This document shows, in pieces, positions 22,201-32,849 of a DNA stretch of 64,000 nucleotides (its first letter is position 1; each line of letters begins with the position of its first letter). Below the pieces are notes generated by a model. It ran no database searches and was not told the origin of the DNA. It saw only the letters and a list, made by a program, of their open reading frames with translations. Made by a program: the position numbers and the translations under genes. The DNA is from Hedera helix (lineage: Eukaryota; Streptophyta; Magnoliopsida; Apiales; Araliaceae): contig OX359280.1 of NCBI GenBank assembly GCA_947179155.2, positions 41,638,555-41,702,554 on the forward strand, in the 5' to 3' direction.

Positions 22201-24250
22201 TGTTAGAGTTTATGTCCTAGAGGCTAATTATTTGATGTAATTGCTTAACATTTTTGATATTATATTTGATTGAATAAATGGATTATTTTATTATGATTTC
22301 ATTTAATGCGTTATATAAATGTTAACATAATAAAAGCCCTTAGAATAATGATACGAATTATATAGCTTTAAGTATATGACTTGAACATGAGATTATATAA
22401 TTATAATTAGTATCATTGCTCTTAAATGTCCCTAGTCGAGTATCATTGTTAATGGGACAACAATGATGCATTGAGACTAGTATGTGGATTGACTGATGGC
22501 AAAATCTCATTGGTCATAAATATATGAGATATTTGAGTCAATGCATAGGTACATGTTAGAGAACAATGTACTGGACAGACCCACCATGAGAATTCTACAT
22601 GGAGCATTATGCAAAGTGTCATAAGAAATTCTTATAGTGACAATGATGTAATGATCCTCCGACCTGAAGTCACTATATTATTACACGAGAATTTGTGTAC
22701 TTTGATATCATCAAATGTCACATTTAATAGGGTGGACAATAAATGTGATTATTGGGTATATCATGAATCGTGTGAGGAATATGAGTGATCTAGATGGAAT
22801 TTAACCCTCCTATATATTAGGGGTGATATCCATAGGCCTCTTGATTGAGTAGGACTATGAAATGCATGGCCATGCTCAAATATTGATTTGTTTCATATAG
22901 TCTACTCATTGATCAAGAAAACTCAGATTAAATTATGAAGAGTATGACACATTCCATGCCTCGAGTTTAATCTAGGATATAAGGTTAAAATGATTAAATT
23001 ACATTGAAACATTGGTCACGAAAAGGTTGTATCGAATCACCGATCTTATTATTTTTTGGGTAGCAGTGATGCATTACTAGATGTCGCTCACTGTTTATAA
23101 TTTTATAATATGATTTTAAAATTATTGCCAACATAATAATAACCTATAGGGTCACACACTTAGAACGTAATTAAAAGGGAATTAATTTAAATTGTAAGTA
23201 TTTTAAATATGTCAATATGATTGATAGTATTTAAAAAATTACGAATTTAAATTAATAGGATAATTTGTATATATGTATATTAATTAAGTAAGACTTAATT
23301 AAAATATAATATATATAAATTCGGATTTTATTTTTCTATTTATTTTAGGTTTTAGTTAATTCCTATTAACTACTATATATATGATATATCAGTAGTCTAA
23401 AAGTCACGTAAGGAAAAACTAAAACCCTAGCCGCTTTCAGAAAGAGGCTAGAGAGAAAAATAATTGGGAAATCCTGATCTTGGTGGCTAGTACCTAGGGG
23501 TGTCCAAATGATTCGGTTTTTTCGATTTTTTACCGAACCGGTCCAAACCGGTACCGGCGGTACCGGTTTTTTTCGGTTCGTTTTTTTCGGTTTTTTTGTA
23601 ATAATCGGTACCGGTAACGGTTTTGGATTTTTGTAAATTCGGTACATTTCGGTATACCGAAAAAACCGAAATAAATAATTATTATTATTTATAAATAATA
23701 ATTATTATAAAAATGAATTAAATAATAATTATTATTTGTAAATTATTATTATTATTTAAAAATTATTATTTAAAAATAGGTAATTTTTAATTATTATTTA
23801 TAAATTTTAATTATATATAATATATGCGGTTTTACCGAAAAACCGAACCAAAAAAACCGAACCGATTTTGTACCGAACCGGTACCGAACTGATAATTCGG
23901 TACCGGTTTCGGTTCTTGGTTTAGCGGTATTTTCGGTTCGGTACCGGTTCGGTTTTTTCGGTTCCGGTTCGGTTAAAAACCGATGAACACCCCTACTAGT
24001 ACCGCGGTTCCTTTTGCTGCAGATCGTGGGACGATTCGCGGAGCGTTCGCGTGGATACCGTAGAGACGCAGTCGCTGGATTGCGTTGAAGATTCGAGGAA
24101 GCCGTTCCAGAATTCGATCGTCTTCTGTCCATCTCAGATAATCGGTAAAATAATCTAAACCTCTGATTAATCTGTTTTCGCATGGATCCTGTCTTAGGGT
24201 TTCGGAAAATTTTTAAATTCCGCTGCTTTCACTGTGTCGAAACCCTAACA
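22201..24250. mobile_element. Solo LTR, 2050 bp, target duplication TAACG
   Basis: It begins TGTTAGAGTTTATG and ends AAACCCTAACA, so the termini are TGTTAG and CTAACA, an inverted pair typical of LTRs. TAACG flanks it on both sides (22196-22200 and 24251-24255). No coding sequence is present. It contains a hAT MITE at 23495-23995, so the original LTR is about 1.54 kb. The superfamily (copia or gypsy) cannot be decided without an internal region; I lean to copia by terminal style. Orientation is uncertain. Confidence 0.75.
23495..23995. mobile_element. hAT MITE, 501 bp, target duplication CTAGTACC
   Basis: Termini are TAGGGGTGTCCAAATG and GATGAACACCCCTA. The 8-bp duplication CTAGTACC is perfect (23487-23494 and 23996-24003). 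Inside the TIRs are inverted arrays of TTCGGTTTTT and GGTACCGGTT words, and the centre (23670-23825) is an AT-rich ATTATTATTTA run. The ORFs here are translations of these repeats. Confidence 0.88.
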
Positions 24251-24255
24251 TAACG

Positions 24256-24895
24256 AACTAACGTAACTTGAGAGGTGTTATCACGAGTCCCGAGGCAGAA
24301 GGCTCGTGGGGGTAGCTCATTTTGAGAATCAATTGAGGGATTGGATTGGTGGCTAGAAGAATCGGGCAAAATGGGCATTACCCGAGTAACTAGGGGTGTT
24401 CTAGGAATTTCCCTATTACTAAGGGTATTTCTGGAATTTCCCCGAAGTCACATGACTGGCACATGACCCCTTTGTCAGGAAACTCTATAAATAGCTCCTC
24501 ATCTCATAAGAGAGGGGACTTTTTTTCTCTTGGAGAACTTTGAAGCCACAAGGAGAATTCTCTCTGAACTTGCGAGAGTGGGAATATTCTTGGAACTTGT
24601 TGGTGATTCGGAATTGAGTTCTAACTTCAAGATAATCGTGATCTCGTGATTACACGAGGACCTTCGAAGTTAAACTCGGATTCCCTCGAAATCTAACACT
24701 TGATAAAGGCTTTCAGACACTAGCGATTACGCCGGGACCCCGAGAGTTCTGCCTTGTGTTACTCGAGTAATTGCTCACCGGTTTCTTCTCCCCTCTCCAA
24801 TCTCCCGATTGATTCCGTATTCTTCGCAGATTTCTCGCCTCCACCATTATTACGAACCCTAACCCTAGCAAGGTACGACATTTCCTTGCCTACAA
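24256..24895 (+). other. GC-rich LTR- or promoter-like stretch
   Basis: This ~640-bp island is richer in G+C than its surroundings. It has a plus-strand TATA box (CTATAAATAG, about 24484-24493) followed by pyrimidine-rich leader-like sequence (CTTTTTTTCTCTTGG) and no ORF. It could be the U3-R-U5 part of another LTR cut by the TAACG insertion, or a captured promoter. I found no matching termini. Confidence 0.35.
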
Positions 24896-24896
24896 A

Positions 24897-25550
24897 AATT
24901 AAAATGATATAGAAAATAAAAAATACAAAGAATAAAATATAATTTAATTTAAAATAAAATAATAGAATTTAATTTAATTTTAAATATCATATTAGATTAT
25001 ATAAAATATTATAATATAATAAAATTAAAATGATATAAAAAAATAAAAAATACAAATAATATAATATGATATAAATTAAAATAAAATCAAAATAATATTA
25101 TTTAAAAAAAATAAAATAATTTAAAATAAAATAAAATAATACAATCTAATCTAATTTTAAATATCATATGATATTATATACAATAATATAATATAATAAA
25201 ATTAAAATGAAAGAATTTTTAAAAAAAAATATAAATAATATGATATAATTAAAAATAAAATAAAATAATATTATTTAAATTAAAAAAATTTAGTAATTTA
25301 AAATAGAATAAAATAATATAATCTAATTTAATTTAAAATATCATATGATATTTAATACAATAATATAATATGATATAATTAAAAATAATATAATATAATA
25401 TAATTTAAAATAAAATAAAATAATTTAATGTAAAATAGGATAAAATAATATAATCTAATTTAATTTTAATTTATATCAAATTTTATACAATAATATAATA
25501 TAATAAAATTACAATGAAATAAAAAATAAAAAATTCAAATAATATAATAT
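24897..25550. repeat. AT-rich tandem repeat array
   Basis: About four to five degenerate units of roughly 120-150 bp. Each has AAAATAATATAATCTAATTTAATT-like text, then AAATATCATATGATATT, then AATATAATATAATAAAATTA and AAAAATACAAATAATATA. There is no coding capacity. The array lies between the LTR-like stretch and the glycine-rich gene fragment. Confidence 0.75.
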
Positions 25551-25682
25551 GTACCAACCGAATTCTTATATTAGTTAAAATTATTGCATGTATAGGATCA
25601 TATTCAGCCTAGAAACCTGTTTAAATTATATCATGACAGAGATTTCATTCTAACGGTTTGAGCTTGGGTAATTTCGGACGAA

Positions 25683-25887
25683 TTAGTGCACATCCTCCCT
25701 GTATTTGTAGCAACCACCTTTACCTCCATCACTATACCTTCCACCCCCACCACCTTCGTAACCGTCCTGATAGCATTTATTTGTAATATGTGTAGTTTCA
25801 CCACACTTGTAGCAGGTGTGTCTACTGCCACTGCCTCTGTAGCTGATGCTACCACCATCGTATTCACCGCCAACACCATACTGTCCA
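25683..25887 (-). pseudogene. Glycine-rich CCHC zinc-knuckle protein fragment
   Basis: Read on the minus strand, a short frame from about 25887 to the TAA at 25683-25685 contains a perfect CX2CX4HX4C knuckle (CYKCGETTHITNKC, 25814 to 25773). A glycine-rich linker (DGYEGGGGGRYSDGGKGG) follows, then the start of a second knuckle in which Cys is Tyr (CYKYREDVH) and the frame stops. This layout is that of plant glycine-rich/cold-shock-domain RNA-binding proteins (GRP2/CSP type), from family knowledge. There is no cold-shock domain here. Upstream, TTCTTTCCATGGACAG looks like an intron 3' splice site abutting the fragment. I read it as a captured, decaying exon within the CACTA span. It could also be a CCHC relic of some other protein. 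Confidence 0.5.
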
Positions 25888-26935
25888 TGGAAAGAAGCCA
25901 GATTAGTACATTAAAATATAGAATTGATTTTATTGGAAGAATTTTCACATGAAGACATCTATAAATTTTTATTTATAAATATCTTCTTCAGCAGAACCAA
26001 CAAAGCGTGGCTTGGGTTGGGGTCCAAATCAGATCCCGAATTTTATGAAATACAAAATTTAATTTTTCTGCATATATATTTTTTTCTTCATGAAACAGTA
26101 AGTGGTTAAATTGATAAGTTAAAAGTTAAGGATGTTATGTGCAAATGTTATTTTGTCAGAAAATATTCGTTTTGTCGGGGAATATTCGGTAGTACGACGG
26201 CGCCGAAATAACTAATCATTGGTGGACCCCACAACAGAATATTTGTTGGATATAGAAAACGACAGAAATAACCTTTTTAAATAAAAATAGTCAACGGTGT
26301 TATCACTTTTAACTGTTAAAATACCGGTGATAAAAGAATAGTAGCATATAGTAATTTATGGTATTTTACTGTAGCACATGGTATTCTACAGTAGCATACG
26401 GTATTGCACAGTATCTCATATTATTGATCTGATAATATGGTCATCGCACAGTATTCATCAATAATTGTTGTTGCACAGTATTTTGCATTATTGATTTAAT
26501 AATTGTCATTATACTGTATTTCATATCATTAAGTCAATAATTGTTGGTGCACTGTATTTTAAAATTATTGTACCAAATAATTGTCACAGTAGCAAATACA
26601 CAGTAATTTATATTATTAAATTAATAATAATCTGTAACGTGTTTATTACATTATTGTTGAATTATTGTTGTAGCATTATTTTATTTTATATGCAGGACCC
26701 ACAGGAAGAAAAAAAAAATTAATTAATTAATTATTATTTTATGTGAATAGTAACGTGAACAGTACGTGGACCCACTGTAGGACCCACGTGAAATGTATGA
26801 AAAATGTGTTTGGGTTGGTAAGGCGTTGCTGAAAATTTTCAGCACTGGCGTGCAGCACACCAATGTCACCTACCATGCATAGTGCCTTATTTTCTCCTAT
26901 AAATAGCTTGTTCAGCTGAATAGAAAAATCACATC

Positions 26936-27320
26936 TAAAACATAAAATTTTTCTATAAGTATTTTATGAGTTTTTTCTGAGAATAGTGAGGTTATTTTGA
27001 GTGTTTCTAAACCAGAAGGAGTGCAAGAATTTCTCAAGTAATGTTTTATTTTAAAACTAGTAATTTCATAAATTCCTATTTTTCACGATATTCACAAATC
27101 TTCCTTTAGAAGACTCTTCTTTGAAAAGATTCATTTTTAAAAGTTTTCTTTGGAAGATTTATTTTGGAATATTATTTTAAAAACTATTTTAAAGTTGTTA
27201 TATTATACTACAAAAATTATGTTAAATATATATAATTTTGATAGTTCGTATTATACGAGTTATCATACATTTTAAATTTTATATGTGGTAATTACTAATT
27301 ATATTATAAATATATAGGTT
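26936..27320 (+). other. R/U5-like part of the old LTR
   Basis: It follows TATA-like CTATAAATAG (about 26898-26907) and matches the complement of 8860-9230. No independent gene is present. The AT-rich stretch before 27320 (TATAAATATATAGGTT) is the target of the nested solo LTR. Confidence 0.6.
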
Positions 27321-28974
27321 TGTTCGTTTCCAATGACACGAAAGATATCTAGAAAGGGGGGGGGGGGGGTTGAATAGATTCTTTAAAACTTTTTCTTTAT
27401 CTTGCTTTGTTTTTAAGAGATAATGAATTCTTAATTAATTTGTTTAGCACAGCGGAATATGATTTAGTTACCGCTTCTTGATTTGTTAAAATAATAATTC
27501 AACAAGCAATTATATAGCAGATATAACAGTTAAAAGACATAAGATGAAAGACACCAGGTTTTAAGTGGTTCAGAGTTCACAAGACTCCTACTCCACTGAT
27601 CTGCTCTTTAAGCAACAAATCCACTCAGGATACTTTTATAATTTCTGAATCACTAAGATTCCTACAAGATCAACAGTCTTGGAACTCTAGTTCACTGAGA
27701 ACTCTACAAGTCTAACAAACTTAGATACTCTACTTTACTGAGAACTCTTCTCGAGTAGTGTAGATTTTGGTGTGCTACTGAGTTGCGTTTAGCATAAGTT
27801 TCTTAAGAACTCAGTAACGATGCAAAATTCTTTTCAGTTTTATCTTTTTGAACTCTTGCGAATTTCTTTCTTTCTTGTTCCAAAATCTCTTGTTTTCTTC
27901 TTCAAATCTGGGCGCTTTATATGAGAGCTTTTGTTTTCTTCCCGTTGGAATATCTGCCCTTAGCTTCAGTTTATGCCCGTTACCTCATAGTGTAAAGCTG
28001 ATGAATATTATATTTGTTTAACTCATTAATGCTCTGATGAGGTATTAATTGATCTGTTATTTTAGTCTATGGAAGGTGTTTCCCTTTTTCTCTTAGGGAC
28101 AGATATGTCAGTCGTAGGTTTCTACCAACTTTCATAGAGTCATTTGGTCATTCCATACTATAGGACTGATAAGACTCAGTCTTCTGACTTTACTGCCTTG
28201 AAAGTCTTCTCTCTGTTGCATAGTGCGCTTGGGTCAGTCCCTTGACATTTCTGACTTTGAGCTTTTGACAGAAGCTCTTCTGTCACATCGATGCAGATTG
28301 TTCTTTTCAACGAAGTTGCTTCTGTCTTAGTACAGAAGAAGAGTCAAACGATGATTTAGGTTTAGATCGCAGTGTTGCTCAAAAAGGTCTCTTATTTTTA
28401 CTTAGCTCTACGATTGCCCTTGCTTCAGTGATTGCTCAGTGATAAGACAATTTTTCTCGAGGAAGTAGAGTTTTACTTTACGGCTGCTCTGTTAGTCGTA
28501 GAGTCCGTTCTACGCTTGGGCTTCTTTCTTGGTTGTAGAGTTTTCTTGAAATGGAATCGTAGAGTCTATTCTACGAGCGGTCTTAGTCGTCTAGTCTTCT
28601 TTGAGAAAATTCGTAGAGTCCACTCTACGAACATACCAAGTCTCTTCTTTACGTGAAGTCGTAGAGTCCTCTCTACGGACAGACTGAATCATTGAGTCTT
28701 CTTTGCTTGGAGTCGTAGAGTCTATTCTACGATCAGTTGACATAAGATCAACATAACAAATTTGATCTTTTCTAACTAAGTCCTTGTACATCATAATCAA
28801 TCAAAGGACTTCACAACTCAATACATTCATATTCAAAAGATCATCCTAACAACTTTGATCTTATCTAACTAAGTCTTTGTACATTATGTGTCATCAAAGG
28901 ACTTTACAATCCTGCTATTTACAACATTTATCAACTTAATTATTATCATCAAATTAAATATGCAATGTTCAACA
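27321..28974 (+). mobile_element. Nested solo LTR, 1654 bp, target duplication AGGTT
   Basis: It begins TGTTCGTTTCC and ends GTTCAACA. AGGTT flanks it on both sides (27316-27320 and 28975-28979). The complement of the young gypsy LTR has uninterrupted TATAGGTTGATCAACC at this point, so the empty site is known. Near the start it has a G-run followed by GGTTGAATAGATT, a signature I associate with SIRE/Maximus-type copia LTRs (recollection, moderate confidence). A direct-repeat array lies at 28440-28745. There is no coding region; small ORFs are incidental. Confidence 0.88.
28440..28745. repeat. Palindrome-bearing tandem repeats in the solo LTR
   Basis: About four to five units of roughly 60-70 bp, each centred on an imperfect palindrome of the form CGTAGAGTCTATTCTACG (variants CGTAGAGTCCGTTCTACG, CGTAGAGTCCACTCTACG, CGTAGAGTCCTCTCTACG). 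The palindromes are joined by TCTTCTTT-rich spacers. The array may be an LTR enhancer. Confidence 0.8.
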
Positions 28975-30904
28975 AGGTTGATCAACCTCATTTAAATCAA
29001 TATCCAATCACGTGTTAAGGTAAGGGGTATCATTCTTTTCATCATCATAAATGGTATTATTTTCTTACTTATAAAGGATGTCATTTTCTTTCATACTCTT
29101 AAACTTACTACTGTAAGGGATTATCATTCTTTGATTCTTGAAAATAATATCGTCTCTTTCTTACTTATAAGATGTGTCATTTATTTTAATGTATTAAATT
29201 GTGGGAATAACCTTACGGCGTGGATTACCACCTGTTGGTAAATAACCTTTCGTATTCATTCCTTATTAATCTCTGAGAATAACCTTACTGCGCGGATTAC
29301 CGCATGTTTGGTGAATAACTTTTCGCATTCAAATTTTATTAAATTGCGGGAATAACTTTACTGCGCGAATTACCGCCTGTTGGTGAATAACCCTTTGTAA
29401 ATTTCTTATTTGTCTCTTGTGGAAATAATTTGTCTACACGAATTATCACATGACACTTTTATTCCATATTTATTTGTAATATCATTTTCTTTCATATTCG
29501 TAAGTGATATTATTTTCATTTATACTCATAAGAGATACCATCTTTTTCATCTTCAATTATTCAAACTTACTATAGTAAGGGATATTATTTCTTTTATACT
29601 CTTAACTTACTATGGTAAGTACTATTTGGTAAAGTTTCCTGAAATGATTATATGTTCCTTAATAGTTTGTACTTCATCTAATATCATTTCAATTGAACCT
29701 TCCTATTTTTCTAAACATTTCTATTGAACTGTAACCGTTATTCTGGACTGTGGATCTTGAATATCATTTTTGAATTTCACTCCATATCATGTTGATAATT
29801 TGGACATTATTTGAATCTGCACAAAGTAAACTTCCGATATTTATTGTTTATCATGTTTCTTATGTTCATCATTTGTATAACTGTTATTTGTACTAATCAT
29901 CAAGAATTAAGCTGTTGTGAATATCTGTGGTCGGGGGCACAGATGCGATATAATTGTTGAACAGGTGATAGGTTAAAGGCGATATAATAGGTTAAAGGCG
30001 ATACATCTGTTCGGTGTCTTTTATGACACGTGGTGAAAGTTCTCTTTGGTCCGTAGTGCAAAGATGAACTGTTGTTTGGTATGATTATGACCAAAGGCTG
30101 AATACTGGTATAATCATGACCATTGGTGTTATATTAAATATCTTTGGCCTATAGTGCAAAGATGAACTGTTGATTTGCATGATTATGACCAGGAACTGTG
30201 AAGTTGTATTATCATGACTAATGGTATTTCAGATGATAAAAGTTGATGATATTTTTTTGAAAAAGAGAAGCGAGTGGACATTATAGTCTGCATTATTCTT
30301 CTATTAGATTGCTCATTCCGCTGCTAGTATTGATCTGAACGTTGTTCAAAAATTTAACTGTAGTTTTTGATATAAACCTTGTAGTCTATTATATTATATC
30401 AAGAACTCAACTGTTGAAGGCTAATGATAATTTATTCGTCATTATCTTAGTCATGATATTTCTTACTGGGCTTTTTGAGCTCACCCTTTCTTTTCGTTCC
30501 ATTATTTTTCAACAGGAGATAAGAACGTAGTTTGGTCTAGCCGGGGGATGGAGTGAGAGTCCGAGGGATAGCTATCGTAGTCTTCACGTGTTGTAAATAG
30601 TGTGGCAATAATAGTGAAGACTTAGTTGTGTATTATTATATACTATATTGTTAAACGTTGTACTACTTTGTAATAATTTTGTTAAAGTCTTTTGACAACT
30701 CAAGTTTGGGCTGTGTGGGCCCAGATTTGGGGGTGTCACACGAATGCCCCGGCTAATGCGGATGAGCTGATTCTCATCTAGATTCGACCTCCTCCCGACA
30801 ACATGTAAGTTATATAGCTATCATATTATATATTTATTTCATATTAGCATTGTTGTAGGTGCTAATGTAATTTTTTTAAAATATTAAAATAAAATTACTT
30901 ATTT

Positions 30905-31450
30905 TTAATGTAAATTGTTGTATATTTTAGTGATTTTGCAGATGGTAAGATTGTAAAGTGCGTTTCACAATTATATTTACAGAACTGGCCTACGCTAGTG
31001 ATTACGTGGCTGAGTATACTTTTCGCCCATAAGGATGCAGTTTGGGCTGAATTTCAGGTTTTTTTTTTTAATTCTATAAGATAATATAATTAATGAACTA
31101 ATATTGTTTTGTAGTGTTGGATTATATTATCACAATTTTAATATTATTATTTTATTTTTATTTGCAGAAAATGTATAGATGGGACGACACGCATGTATCA
31201 GCAATACAAACACTTTTATGGCAAAAGTGCTTCGTCCGAACAAAATACAATTTTCAAAGAACGATAAAAAGTCCAGCAAAATGCTCAGATTGACCATTCA
31301 GGAAAGCCTGAGCAGTACACGCATAAGTACAACCCTAGTGATGTGCGCAGCCCATATGGGCTAACATGTGTGAGCACTGAAAGCTAAAAGCTGGGATAAG
31401 TTACGAGGACTATCGCCATGAACAGAGACTCAGGTGCACCTGAAGGCAAC
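30905..31450 (+). pseudogene. Decayed En/Spm transposase exons
   Basis: One frame ending at 31057 reads AHKDAVWAEFQ. A GT-AG intron (31058-31167) follows, and the frame resumes in phase as KMYRWDDTHVSAIQTLLW. The string VWAEFQ-KMYRWD is what I expect from plant transposases of the Ptta/En/Spm type (Pfam Transposase_24), from memory of the family. Downstream text such as KKTPIGGDNIS may correspond to the family's conserved HTGGS region but is broken by stops. It lies between the old gypsy LTR and the CACTA right end and probably belongs to the host CACTA element. Confidence 0.55.
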
Positions 31451-32539
31451 AAGGAAAAAGACACCTATAGGGGGCGACAATATCTCACAGTTGTAGTATG
31501 TTGTTGTCAGGGTACCTATTTTGCTTAGTATTTTATTTATGTTTATATATATATATATATATATATAGATATATATATATATATATGAATTTTGAGTTAT
31601 ATTTGTAGGAGGCTACGTCCAAGGTCAGCCTATCTATTGGCTGAATGTGCACGTGGCCACCCGCAATAGTCTACTTGAGGTTGTCCAGATAGTTGTAAGT
31701 TTTTCTAACTTGGATATGTTGTTTATAATTTTTAACATCAGTCATTCAATACAGTAATTATTTATCTATAGCATATTTAATTTTTAACATGATGACATGA
31801 GACTTATAACTCACTTCTGGATGAGCGTTATCCTGCAGTCGATAGATCAAGAATTGTGGGAGAGGGCATTGGTTGTGAAGAAGAATTAATTACGTCAAAT
31901 GTCAAGGACAACGATGCCGACCGACTATCAGTGGCACATACAGTTCTGTTACCTAGTCTACTCAGTCATCAGGCCTAGCGCCGACGCCGCATACTTCTGT
32001 TGATTACGTGAGAGCGATATGTCGAGATCGTAATCTTCTTCATACACTGGGCGCATAACTGTAGTCTCTAGATCCTAATGAGTTAGCAGATACAGTGGCG
32101 ACTGCAGAACAATAACAAGATGACGCCGATGTAATCTTAGTACTTGGTACAATCAAATTAATCACTTATATATATACACTATATATTTAACATATTTTAT
32201 TCTTTTGTTACATGTCCGTTTGGATGATGATGCATGAAGACATTTTTGTATTATCTTGATATTTTTTCTACCTTTGTATTGTTATTTTGTTTTAACGACT
32301 GTCTGCTTGGATGTTTATATTGTGATGACATTTGTATATAGATTTTACGTTGGTTTATTTATATTTCAATTCAGATGGATTATATTATATATTTTTAGAT
32401 ATAATAAATGAATTAGTTGATATTATGAATGTGTTGGAGTTACTTTATATATGAACTGTTGTGTGTTGGGATATAAATCAGGTACAAAATATGTACAATT
32501 TTTCTTGAGAAATCCATAAAACAAACATTTTTTTATAGT
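31451..32539 (+). other. CACTA interior, degenerate 3' region
   Basis: It contains an (AT)n microsatellite at about 31545-31586. Broken reading frames at 31615-32110 may be further transposase exons (for example GYVQGQPIYWLNVHVATRN), but I cannot assign them. Then AT-rich sequence runs to the right subterminal array. Confidence 0.35.
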
Positions 32540-32846
32540 ATTAGCTACCGTCGAATCAACGACCGTTTGCTGTCGCTGAAGCCATTAGCAACCGATACTA
32601 TCAGTGACCGCTACGGTCGCTGACACGTGGCGCCACGTCACTCTAAAGTTGACTTAGATTTGCGACGGTAGCGGCCGCTATTGGCGGTCACTGATAAGTT
32701 GGTCACTGATAAGTTGGTCGCTGATGTCGGTCACTGGCGTCCAACTAGCGACCAGATAATCTGTGACCACTGTCAGCGATCGCGGTCCGTCGTAGATAGC
32801 TATTTGCGATCGATTGCGATCGCAGATAGACTATTTTTTTACAGTG
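32540..32846. repeat. CACTA right subterminal repeat region
   Basis: Dense GCGACCG/CGGTCGC-type motifs occur in both orientations (for example CGACCGTTTGCTGTCGCTG, GACCGCTACGGTCGCTGAC, GCGATCGATTGCGATCGC), ending TTTTTTTACAGTG. CACTGATAAGTTGGTC is repeated twice in tandem near 32690-32716. The 65-codon plus ORF here is repeat translation. Confidence 0.75.
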
Positions 32847-32849
32847 ATA

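Larger units (their letters stand above)
26027..30740 (+). mobile_element. Old gypsy LTR, plus orientation, interrupted
   Basis: The sequence from about 26030 to 27320, and again from 28975 to 30740, is the reverse complement of the LTR of the intact element, with many substitutions. Examples are GATCCCGAATTTTATGAAAT at the start, TCGGCGCC-type text near 26200 and the end GGGCTGTGTGGGCC...GGTGTCACA at 30740. Removing the 1654-bp insertion leaves about 3.06 kb, close to the 3184 bp of the young LTR. The first few bases are degraded and no target duplication is recognisable. No gag-pol is attached, so it is a solo or truncated LTR and much older than 7069-18271. Confidence 0.85.
21075..32846. 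mobile_element. CACTA (En/Spm) element with nested insertions
   Basis: The left end is CACTACAAGAAAATGGCC at 21075; the right end is TTTTTTTACAGTG at 32846, whose reverse is CACTGTAAAAAAA. Both are flanked by ATA (21072-21074 and 32847-32849), matching the 3-bp duplication of this superfamily. Both subterminal regions (21075-21330 and 32540-32840) are dense in GCGACCG/CGGTCGC words in both orientations, as in CACTA transposase-binding arrays. Decayed transposase exons lie near the right end. The 11.8-kb span is inflated by nested LTRs. ATA is a weak duplication in this AT-rich flank, so a single element is likely but not proven. Confidence 0.65.

Noticed and set aside
23366..24183. Minus ORFs rich in KKPKKTNRKKP and RYRTENT-like text
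   Set aside because: They are translations of the hAT MITE's GGTTTTTTCGG repeats.
26027..30740. Target duplication for the old gypsy LTR
   Set aside because: The sequence after 30740 is CGAAT and nothing similar precedes 26027. The left end is degraded, so I do not claim a duplication.
31179..31364. 61-codon plus ORF as an independent gene
   Set aside because: It is a shifted frame over the transposase remnant; the in-phase frame across the intron fits the transposase family better.
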